64,000 nucleotides of DNA, taken from Gibbula magus (taxonomy: Eukaryota > Mollusca > Gastropoda > Trochida > Trochidae). The stretch lies in assembly GCA_936450465.1 (NCBI GenBank), contig OW388300.1, forward strand, positions 47,382,358 through 47,446,357, in the 5' to 3' direction. The notes beneath the pieces were generated by a model that worked only from the letters and a program-made list of their open reading frames with translations, searched no databases and was not told the origin of the DNA. A program made the position numbers and the translations under genes. Shown in pieces: positions 35,001 to 45,127 of the stretch (position 1 is its first letter; every line of letters begins with the position of its first letter).

Positions 35001-36704
35001 TGCCTGAATATTGGTATATTTCCTCGCTCTCGCTTGTGAAATACTAATATTCCGGAACCCGTGTCGTAAATATAGTATGACATAGACACGAATATAATAT
35101 CCTTCATAACGGTTATCATATATGCTTCACTGGACTGCACCTTATCTGGGAACACCCAGTCAAGTAGACGCTATCCGAGGACACTTTCAAGGCAATGACC
35201 GATCGTCAAAAGTGTCCTAGGTCAAAAGAGACAAATAACTCGGCTCATACAAATTGATTGAATTCATAACGGTTATCATAATTATATATATGCTTCACTG
35301 GACTGCACCTTATCTGGGAACGCCCAGTCAAGCAGATGCTAACCGAGGACACTTTCAAGGCAATGACCGATCGTCAAAAGTGTCCTAGGTCAAAAGAGAC
35401 AAATAACTCGGCTCATACAAATTGATTGACTTCATAACGGTTATCATATATGCTTCACTGGACTGCACCTTATCTGGGAACACCCAGTCAAGCAGACGCT
35501 AACCGAGGACACTTTCAAGGCAATGACCGATCGTCAAAAGTGTCCTAGGTCAAAAGAGACAAATAACTCGGCTCATACAAATTGATTGACTTCATAACGG
35601 TTATCATAATTATATATATGCTTCACTTATTACTCTATGCGATTGATTAGCAAATACTTGGTCCCACAATTATATAAAGCTTGAATATCAAATATTTTAA
35701 TCACATTTTATGATTAAATCATAATGAATTCTAATTAAATTCCAAGTTACCAAGACTGAAGAGAATAATTGTACTTGATTCATTCATTCATGTTCTGTTC
35801 AAAGTATGCAGAGAAATTCCTTGAGGGGTTGCCCTTCACCAATCTGGAGGATCCGTCGCTCAAGCGGTTGGACTTGGCAAGGGACATCATGAAATTTTCC
35901 AGTAAGTATACCCGGTACCTGTAATTCACATCCAGAAATTGTGCTTTGTATATTGTCATGCAAAAATTTCCTCTTACAAAAGTAGGTATATGGCAAAAGA
36001 AGAAAGAAAAACACTATTCAAACTAATTATTGAATAGAACTTAATTTATTGTTATAAATTGAAACATAATAAAATATTAAATATTGTGTTGCCCTGTTAC
36101 AGAGAAACTGTCTGAAGCTGCATGCATTGTGTGTGGAGAAGAAGACAATTATGAAATGGTAACTTTAATAAGAATTTCAAGTTATAAGTACTTCAACATA
36201 CATATACATATACATATAATAAATACACACACACAATGTCAAATCAAATATATCAACTCGAGTTGATAAAAGTATTTATTACTCAACCGTGGTGAGATCA
36301 CTCAATATTACCCATATGGGAAGACGGACACATGGTAGTATTTTTCCTGTAAGTCACATGGGAGTTACACCTTTTTCTGGCTTTTGATTGGCTGTTACAT
36401 TTGACATTTGATCACACAATATAACCAGTACCACAATAGTAACAAAAGCTGATACTTTCACTGGGATTTAGATTATTAAGGAATTAAAGTTACTATGTGT
36501 ATTATTCCTGGACAAATCTATTTTCAATTTACTTATAAGAACATGTTGTGTTGTGCTTCTGCATGGTTACATTGCATTACAAATAGTAATTAATTCATTG
36601 ATGACTTACAGGGCAGCTGTTTGACCTGTGGGAGGCGATGCCACCAACTGTGCAGGAGGCAGGAGGAGAGGGGGGAGGCATTCTGCTGCATCTCCTGCAG
36701 TTGA
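32096..36704 (+). CDS. Transposon-borne CARF-like / PHD-finger protein, 7 exons, one frameshift
   Basis: Exons 32096-32246, 33962-34125, 34326-34433, 34575-34729, 35805-35901, 36103-36158 and 36612-36704 have GT-AG borders and matching phases. All frames join except that exon 4 is one base short. The frame breaks at an A5 run (34671-34675), giving a stop at 34683-34685, while the other frame continues with FVKLPYPDEHTNH. With that base the product would be 274 aa. Residues about 60-190 (CHQGPDRHH, NCAAGVTIREITVFPEY, then FVKLP...H..H) resemble the CARF/ALS2CR8 domain. The last 42 residues form a compact C4HC3 PHD finger, C233xxC236, C247xxC250, H255, C258, C270xxC273, with Phe two residues before C270. 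The start has an alternative ATG at 32108 in a strong accATGG context. No DDE domain is seen. It could be a captured host gene or a transposase remnant. Confidence 0.7.
33290..33500. repeat. Fold-back family 4 copy in transposon gene intron 1
   Basis: tgaaatacaagacttttcggagtatattcttactccttcatcagg, in pieces, is inverted at 33430-33490 (agtatatactccgaaatgatgtgtattttca). The same motif forms the hairpin at 52786-52992. Confidence 0.7.
34955..35101. repeat. Fold-back repeat
   Basis: ccgaatattatattcgtgtc near 34957 is inverted as gacacgaatataatatcc near 35084, with further pairing inside (cctgaatattggtat / atactaatattccgg). It lies directly before the tandem array in the same intron. Confidence 0.75.
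35103..35629. repeat. 160/168-bp tandem array in transposon gene intron 4
   Basis: Unit starts (ttcataacggttatcat) are at 35103, 35263, 35431 and 35591, making three full units and a partial fourth. Units differ by a few bases and an 8-bp attatata insertion in the second. Each contains gatcgtcaaaagtgtcctag. The array lies between exons 4 and 5, where a central domain would be expected if the gene came from a longer transposase. Confidence 0.92.
36237..36300. repeat. Partial hairpin-MITE remnant
   Basis: tcaaatatatcaactcgagttgataaaagta followed by gtggtgagatc, in pieces, matches one arm of the 6223 family. It lies in intron 6 of the transposon gene. Confidence 0.5.
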
Positions 36705-36710
36705 AATAAA
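36705..36710 (+). promoter_or_regulatory. Polyadenylation signal right after the stop
   Basis: AATAAA begins at the first base after the TGA of the PHD-finger gene, so the 3' UTR would be only a few tens of bases. Confidence 0.5.
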
Positions 36711-36910
36711 GACAGAAGAAGCCATTAAAAATAGTTAGGGGAGTGGAAATTCAAAGTTATCAAAGTATCACAATCCAATCAGTTAGGCATAAAGTTTGAT
36801 GTTGATCTAGAATTAATGAACTATTCTGAGAAATAGGACAAAATGAGAATAAGAAAGGGTTAGAGTGAGAGATTATGATCAAATCTCAGGAACTAGAATG
36901 GCTCAACAGA

Positions 36911-39363
36911 GATTCACAAAACTTCTTAGCATTTTCTTAGTTTTATACTTAAAATTTCTTAAGAATTCTTAAATCTAAGAAAAATCTTAATTTGCTTCTT
37001 AAGTCCATTTAAGAGAAATTCTTAGCAGTCAAATTTTAAATATTCTAAGAATTAACTAAGAAGAATTCAACTTGCATTGTGGTAAGGGTAGTACCTGAAC
37101 AAGTTTTTTTAGTGGTTGATTTATGACGTTTTGGAAATCCCCTTATCTTTTTATAGTAACAGATGTACGCTCTCCTCGGAATGAGGTAACAATATTTGCA
37201 TCTGTCTGCACGAAGAGAACAGTGTGGATCAATTGTAATAAATAATATTAAATATGTTGATGAAACAACAGCAAAACATGTTTTAAGGTGGATTACTGAA
37301 GTAAAATGAAGATACCAAGACTTACCAACTTTTATTCCAGTCATGTTAATTGCTGAATGAAAGGTAAAATGACCCCTGACACGCATCTCTTTCGTACATT
37401 AATTTAAGTTTTTATTTCAATCAATTAATCAGTAGCCAAGATCCTCTCGACTCAAAGTAGATCTAACTAGAATTTTCAAGAAATATACAATCAGAAATAT
37501 TTTCACTAATTAGATTCATATCTATATACATATACATTATCTCAATGCCTTGAAATTAAGTAATTTGATTATTAATTAATGTAAACACAACAATATATTT
37601 TTCAGTTTTAAAATTCAAAAGTGAAAGAGAGATAAAGTCAATAAAATTATTTAGAATTAACTATAAAAACCCTTTGGTACTAAGAACACATACATTTATT
37701 TGAATTTTGGTATTTCAATATTTAATAAAAACTTGTAGATTTGAATCCACAAGGTTCCAATAAATGTATTATAACTGATATTGAATTGATAGTGAAAATT
37801 TCACTAAATTTGTAAAGTTAAGTATAAAATTATACTTTTCACTTTTTATTAAAATTCACATTTCAACATTCATTGGATACATTATAAATGTCAAGATATG
37901 AACTTTATTGGATTGTATTATATTGGTCCAAGATATATACTCACAAATAATGTTTGGTTAAAAAGAAAATTATCACCACATCTCTAAATATCACTTCACA
38001 TCAAGTATCACACAAATGCTGACAAAAGATGACTTATGATTAAAATTTACTTAATTTCTTGTTGAAAATAAATTATCAAGAAAATGTAGTTTTACATACA
38101 TGTTACATGTATACACTAAATGTGAAGATTATTCTTGATGAATCAAGGATGGAGAAATAACATGTCAAGTGAGTGAGTGAGTGAGTTATTGTTTAACGCC
38201 GCTTCGGCAGTATTGCAGATAACTTGTCAAACTTTAAGGTGTTTTCAAAATTGTGTGTGTATGTATGTATGTCTGCTGACAATATCATTACACATGATAT
38301 ACACAGATCTTGACTTACAGTAGAAGACATGAGGCAAGTGAATATAAGCAAATAAATATTAATAAATCTCTTTTTCATGTTTTGCAAGTCCTGAATTTAG
38401 CTTGATTAAAAAAACCTTGAACAACCTTTAATTTTTTATCTTTAATAATTTTAAAGTTTCTTATCTTCACCAATCCAAATTGATCTTTTTACTATACAAC
38501 TGTTATAACCTAAAGTAAAAAAAAATATCAATATATGGGTAGTTATACATTCACAGTTTATTTTTGGACAAATTTCAATTCATATTCAAACTTTTCAAAA
38601 CATATATACAACAATTGGTATTTTGATGTATGTTTACAACTTTTTGACAGTATTTGGATTTCATATTTTTCATAAATTGCCTAGTAATGAAAAATACTTT
38701 AAATATATTTTGCAAAAGGAAAGATTAATGAAAGTTTATACTTGGATACAAGTACAGTCATTTAGTATAACAGCAAAGCCAATGAGAAAAACTTGCATTT
38801 CTTTTTTTCAAAACAGATTTTGTCAGAAAGACAATGATATATTGAATGCAAACTAAATAAGTTGGTTACTTTCCCATAATAGTGGACACTTGACTAAGTA
38901 ACTTTTCTTTTGTATTAATTATACCTTGTTAACTATTACATCAATTCAGTTTAGGCATTCTTTTACAAATTTCTAATTTGCTGGTCAAGTCAAACCAAAA
39001 TTATGATCTACATGTATGTCATATATCAAGTGGACTAATAGCTAATAATTTCAAGATGAGTTGAGCATGTATCTGAATAAGATAAATGATATAAATTAAC
39101 CTACAAAAGCAATGATAAGTTACCAGTGAGAAAGGAACAGTCTCTGCTGGCAGCCATTTCGTTTGATTTAATCATTTTCTTAAAGAGTTAAGACACCTCA
39201 TGAGGTTTCTTAAAATTAAGAACAAAATTAAGAAAAAAATGTTATTTCTAAGAATTTCTTAAAAGTTAAAAACGTTGTTATGGAAACTAAGAATTCTTAG
39301 CGCCTAAGCGGATTTAAGAATTCTTAAGGCTTAAGAAAATTCTAAGAAGCTTTGTGAATCCCG
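36911..39363. mobile_element. Nested TIR element, about 2.45 kb
   Basis: The left end gattcacaaaacttcttagc and the inverse of the right end (ggattcacaaagcttcttag) pair for about 25-30 bp with few mismatches. Subterminal aagaattctta-type repeats lie at both ends. Target duplication is not clear. The interior is AT-rich, with no recognised transposase; a 113-residue minus-strand frame at 37045-37386 has no signature I know. The ends recall PIF/Harbinger-type MITEs, but that is only a guess. Confidence 0.6.
38163..38216 (+). repeat. gtgagtgagtgag...ttaacgccg interspersed repeat
   Basis: A gagtgagtgagtgag run is followed by ttattgtttaacgccgc and gcagtattgcag. It resembles a repeat very abundant in gastropod genomes, and helps place the organism. 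Single copy here. Confidence 0.5.
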
Positions 39364-41717
39364 GCCCTGACTGTGATGTCTGTACATATATTGTGGTAAG
39401 CTGTTAAATTTAAAGTTTCACAATTCACTTTCATGAAGTTACACATTTAAAAATAACTTTCTTACAAATAAATTCACCATACATGTTTTGTTCAAGTGGA
39501 CATTATTATACACTAAAATAATTGATTAGCTATTACAGAAAGCTTAAAATGTATTGGTAATATCACTGATCTCATCTTCAAATCAAATTTTAATTAATAT
39601 TTTTCTCGAAATAGTATAAGAGTCCATCATTTAAAATGCATGTTCTATGGTTGTCTTGTTAAAAATTTAAAAAATATTAATTGAAATGGAAAAGGTTTTT
39701 AGTTATGTTATCACTTTCACCAGACATTTTCTGAGAATGACCCATACTGGCCATAGCAGGTTGTCAGATGTAAATATTAATGTATTAATATGTATTATAT
39801 TATATTCTTGTAGTGTTTGTGTATGTTTTACTCTATTTTATTATATAAGTATTTTATTTTGTTGTTCTTTAAATTTAATTTAATTTAATTTAATTTATTA
39901 TCATCATTATTTTTTATATTATTTTTTAAAATATTTATTTATTATTTTTTTTTTCTTTTCTTTTACTTATTATTTCAGTTAATCAATTGTTTTCTTATGT
40001 TATTATTTTTTTTTTTTAAATGTGTTTTAAATATCTTTGTTTATGATTTTAAATGTACAATAGTGTCCCGTAAGACCATGCTTGGCCGAGCAACATACAC
40101 AATTTTATATTATTTATATATCATTGTCATCATTATCCGATGTTGTATGTTGTGCGACACTTAAATAAATTATTTTTCTTCTTCTGTCAATATTAAAGCA
40201 AAAGTATTTGTTTAATTTATTGTACCAATACACTGTAAATATATTTTGAAACAATTTAATCCTTTTGTATTTTGACACCTGACACAAGACTTAAAAGGCT
40301 AAAAAAAGAATATGTGTGATTGACTTTGTATTTTCATACTAATGCTCATTCCATTTTTATTATAATTGTGAATTGTGTATCCTTGTATTTGTATTTATAT
40401 CCAGGGGCCAAAATATTTAAGATACTGATAATGATGATGATGTTTAACATTGTTCAATCTTTCCAATGGTAGCAAGTCAAGGACAGTTTTTTTAACAAGC
40501 AAGTAACCAGAGTCGGTTCTGGAAGTCCTACTGCTATTGTAGAAACTTGTTTTGAAAAAGAGGCAAGTCAGTAACTCTTGGTTTTGAATCAAAATGTCAT
40601 TCCTTGTGTTATTGACATAATAATTTATGATTGTGAGTTAACAACTTGAATGTACAAAGTATTTGTAAAATGTGTTTCACTGTATGGACATGAGCACTCA
40701 AAATAAGAATTATGGAGCAATGACAATGATATGTTGTTATTTTATGAACGCTTCTATCAGTATATACTATTCCTGGTATTTTTGCCTGATGTTATTTTCC
40801 CTATGGAAATCCTTGAATAAATTTAAACGATTATTTTCAATGCGCTTAAAAATATAAATTTAATGAAATTATCTTATTATAAATTGCATAAATTGATGGG
40901 ATGTTAATTAATGTTTCTTGGTTTATTACTAAGGAGTATTTCTAATAAAATTCAAACATAAAATTAATGGATTTTTTTCCTCGTGGTTACTTTTAACTAA
41001 AGAATATGAATTATAAGTTAAAGTACTGTACATTTGTTGAAATTCAGAACACATTGAGCAACAGATATGTACATTATGAACTATTTGCAACATTTTATGT
41101 ATATAACTTCCTTTATGTAATCATAATTATATGGTAATGAATGAATCTATTGAATAAATTTTGGAATTGATTTTGCCTTGTAATTTCATTTCACCTAAAC
41201 ACGTGTCAGTGAAATGGGAAGATTTCCAAAAACGACTGTCCATTAGTTGCAGTTAAATTATAATACCTTACTTATATATGCCATAATGTGAATCCAAAAA
41301 AAGTACATACAGAACATAAATTTATAATTTTTGAGTGATTAAAGCTGTCAAGATGTTGTTGGACCAACGTTGTGAATGAATGTGAAAACACATGTAGAAA
41401 CCGTAAAAACATAGACATTTTTAATCAAAATTTAAATTTCTCTTCCGGTGGATATATAACAAAATTATTACTATGTCTTTACCATGACTTTATATACAAG
41501 AATATATTGACTTTAATTCGGGATGATTGTAACTTACCGTGATTTCAACAGATATGAATGAACGTCCCTCCAAAACAGACGACTTCCAATTCAAATATAG
41601 CTGCTGGATGACGTGCACCTGCTCACGCGCTCACGTGCTACTGTATGACGTCACATATTCAAGGGAGAACTCGTCCTAGGTCACGCATGCGCAGATCATT
41701 CCAGGATACGAAAAACT
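39364..41717. other. Right part of the large transposon, no gene
   Basis: AT-rich with T-rich and aattt tandem runs near 39866-40020. There is a segment near 40065-40160 (gaccatgcttggccgagcaa...gttgtatgttgtgcgacac) that resembles the 3' tail of a non-LTR element. No coding region is supported. The right NRF-1-like site is at 41684-41694. Confidence 0.45.
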
Positions 41718-41766
41718 TTATGAATATTCATGAATCTGCTTCACCGGATTGCCTCAAGTGCCGACC
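41718..41766 (-). repeat. Right 49-bp TIR
   Basis: Exact inverse of 31928-31976. Confidence 0.93.
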
Positions 41767-41775
41767 TTATAGGCA
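41767..41775. repeat. Right target site duplication
   Basis: TTATAGGCA, same as 31919-31927. Confidence 0.88.
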
Positions 41776-42526
41776 CAACACAATGGTAACGTCACAAGCG
41801 AAGAGTGCAATTCAGAGTAGCCTCTGAACAAGGATGTTGTCGACCATTCGTTAACATAATTAAATAATTTATTAATTGAAATATAAGAGGCGCAGCTCAC
41901 ATAATTTTTCACAAACTTACATATAATGAAGGGTTTGTCCATCTTGTAGGTCCCTAATAGTAAATTTCCGTATTGAAACATCACATTCTTAACATTCCTT
42001 TAAAGATACATCCATTGTGTTTCCAAAAATTTTGAACGTCCCAACATATTTATGATATGTGCTTATTTCAGTTCAAATAATTTCACTCAACTAACATACT
42101 TTTCCCCAAAAGCCAAATATATCATAATTAATAGTTTATAACTAAAAAATTTAGCAACATCATAATACATGTACAGAAACAGAAACTACACGTCTCATTT
42201 ACATGCACAGTAGTTCTAAGGCCTATTAAACATAATCAACGGAAGGTTGTCTGTATGTCTAGTTTAAATAAGTTTCCAAAAGTACGTTTGACTAATTGAC
42301 GCTCGCCACACGTGATGCATTGTCCGGTTTTCGATCAGAAGGCGATGCTTTACCTCTATATCGTTGATATACTCGGTAAACAATCATCAATATGGCAACG
42401 GTGAATACTTCTCGAAAGATTAACGTCATTCACAACGTTTGGCATATGTGACCCACAACAACCCAGTGGATGCACCTTTAAACATTTTGTCTAGCTTTAG
42501 AAAAAGTATGATAAATGTTAATAAGG

Positions 42527-42660
42527 TTACAACATACCTTTGTTCATACCATACACGGCCCCAATTCAGCCCTCGACCAATATGATCGCTCTGACAGAGG
42601 GGTCTTGTGCTAATATTGGGTATGATATGAACAAAGAGATGTCATAACCTCTAAATATAC
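42527..42660. repeat. Fold-back repeat
   Basis: aggttacaacatacctttgt and the inverted acaaagagatgtcataacct bound a stem of about 130 bp that also pairs gttcataccatac with gtatgatatgaac. Confidence 0.75.
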
Positions 42661-42700
42661 CAGGTGTACAGATCATGATGAGACATGTATATTAGACAGT

Positions 42701-43640
42701 CGGAAAGTTTATTCAAGAATTGAATGTCAGGTTGTGTGTTTGCACTGTAAAATGAACGATGTCAAAGCGGGATTCAAACCTCCGTGAACTGAGCGAGCTT
42801 GCGAGCAAGTTCACGTGAGAGTTTGAATACCGCTGAATGACGTCCCGCTGAATGACGTCCTTTGAATACGTCATGACATGGAGGTCGCCATTTGCTGTTG
42901 TCACCTCGTCAATATTATGTAAACAACAGTCGGAAAAGCAATATCTCATTACCACGACTGCTCAAATCCGAATCCCGTTAGTTTATAATGATTAGATTGT
43001 GAGTATTTGCTTATAGATTGCATAATTTGTATTTAGCCAGCGACCGTGAATGTCTTTCGCCGTTCGGTTCTAGAAATAGGCCTTGTGACTCGCTTAGCTC
43101 AACATCAAACAGTTATGCGCGATCTTTTATTGAAATGTTTTATTATTTTAACAATTGAGAAGGTAGTATGATATTGAGTTTAGGTTATTCAATCAAATAA
43201 GTCGGTAAATGCATGGTAACCGTTGGAAATTTACTAACAAAATCACGCTCAATCAGGAAAGAACGCTGCAGTACCGTCGAACGTTCACACGACCTGAAAG
43301 CGTTCACACGAGTATGAACGATTTTCCAAGAGTTCATGAACCTCGAAATTTTGATCACCTGACCGCGCTCTCAACCAACCAAAGTTCGGGAATCCGTGTA
43401 AACTTCAAAGTAAGAAATTATTTTTCAATGCAAGAGATGAGTAGAAATGCCATTCTTATATACAATACACTCCCTCGATACATACGATGGCATTTTCCGG
43501 ATCAAATGAAATGTGTCGCTTTAGAGGGAGAGCAAGGTTCGAGAAATGAAGGTCTACTAGTTTAAATGATTTCTGATTGATGGTTATCTTGATTGTTTCA
43601 CGTTCTGGTTGCTTCGGAGCAAGCTTTCTGAACTACTCTG
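42701..43640. repeat. Long dispersed repeat, copy 2
   Basis: Aligns with 14041-14766 in its first 620 bp and with 15990-16140 near its end. It includes a 118-residue frame (43209-43565) whose C-terminal part, containing NAILIYNTLPRYIR, resembles the W/YN.LP..IR tail of non-LTR retrotransposon proteins. I treat it as a retroelement remnant rather than a gene. Confidence 0.6.
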
Positions 43641-45127
43641 CTTGGTTCAAAACAACCAATGACATTATTTCATTCAAAAGATACACCTGGCAAAGGAACT
43701 CAATGTGGATAGCTGTTAGCGACAATCTATCAGAAGACTTGGCATATTGAAAATATTGCATAAAGTATGTAAATCAAAAGTTTGAACTAAATATCTTATA
43801 AATACTGACGGAGATATAAAATGCAGACACATGTCAGCAAATGTTACACTGTATGCTTATTAGTAATTGATTAAATCCTTCAAAATGCACAACTGGGCAA
43901 TCAAGTGGATATAGTCTATGAATATCAAATGTCTTATAAAAACTGTTCAAGATATCTAATGCAGAAAGTTTGAAAAATTGAATTGTAATAACACCCAGCT
44001 GCAAATGGGTACCTGGTTATGGTTGTGGAGGTGACCTTCTAGCGACAAATATGTCAGCTTGAGTTAGATCAGGGTAATACTACTCCTATAGCGCTTTGAG
44101 CAACCACGGAGTGGGTGGATAAGTGTGCTCTATAAATGGACATATTATTAGGCCAACTATTATTTCTGCATAACACTAAAGGTAATAGTGCAGATATCAG
44201 TACTAGTAGTGCATACTTAGATTCGTTTATCTACATGCAGTACAACTGTACCGGTACAATCCAGACTGATAACCATAGAAAACGAACCTGGTCTAGTTAT
44301 GTCAGCCATTGTGATATGCTCAGGTAATACATATCTACCTGGCCTGCTTACGGGACAGACAGACAGACAGGTACACGTATGAGTACACAGGTAAGTTGTT
44401 GTCTACCCTTTATAATGGCTTTAATGATCATTGATATTCCAGCCCGGTGTTACACAAACGTAAGTTATATTTGACCTAGCCTTTATCATGGACTCCTAAA
44501 TCATTTTTCCTACTGTAAAATGAAGTTGCTACACAACTCTGTTATCTTTCCAAATGTTAACATTGACCCAGTTTTTCTATAGTCGCATGAAGTAAAGTAT
44601 ATTTCCGTCGCTACATTAGATCGCCCAGATCAGCTTCATCTCAAACTCACAGATTCCATTTGAAAAATAAATGGTCCATACGTCAGTTTAGATGTTAAGC
44701 AAAGATAACAGACATGCCTTAGCAAAACCCTAACTAAATAAGTCAGAAAGACTGAACATACGCAGTTATTTGTCTACTTTGGAAGCACTACATGTATTGC
44801 ACGAGTTTATACAACATACGTTTATCAGGCGGAGCGTCAACAGCAACTATTGTTATGCTCAGTAGTTATATCGGTGAACGTAGATAGTACATTCTATCAA
44901 AGCAGATCTAGGCCTGGGTGATGTGTGTAACTCATTAAGATACAAATAGAGGTTGAGGTCACAGATGCAATCCTAAGAAAGTCAAATGAAGGGATGTTCA
45001 TTATCCTATCGCTCTCCATTTGGTGGGGAAAAAAACAAATCTTGTCAGAGACCACTCCCGCTTGGTATTGACAAGCTCGCTTGCGTTATTGAGTGCATAC
45101 AATGGGGGATGTTTGAGGTATCGTACG
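43641..45127. other. Intergenic, no gene
   Basis: Contains aaatgggtacctggt near 44004 and atagcgctttgagcaac..cgg near 44089-44140, resembling the conserved end of a common marine-invertebrate repeat. A (gaca)n run lies near 44352. No gene seen. Confidence 0.5.

Larger units (their letters stand above)
31928..41766. mobile_element. Complete 9,839-bp TIR DNA transposon carrying a spliced PHD-finger gene
   Basis: The left terminus 31928-31976 and right terminus 41718-41766 are perfect 49-bp inverted repeats, starting GGTCGGCACTTGAGGCAATC. Both are flanked by the identical 9-bp sequence TTATAGGCA (31919-31927 and 41767-41775), a target site duplication. Inside are a seven-exon plus-strand gene (32096-36704), a tandem array in one of its introns, a nested TIR element (36911-39363) and AT-rich sequence. 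A 9-bp duplication with long TIRs is typical of Mutator-like elements, but I find no catalytic transposase, so the superfamily is unassigned. Perfect TIRs and TSD imply a recent insertion. Confidence 0.9.

Noticed and set aside
37045..37386. 113-residue minus-strand frame inside the nested element
   Set aside because: No recognisable transposase or other motif; could be chance in AT-rich DNA.
43209..43565. 118-residue plus-strand frame
   Set aside because: It lies inside a dispersed repeat with another copy in the window, and its only motif resembles a retroelement tail; not annotated as a host gene.
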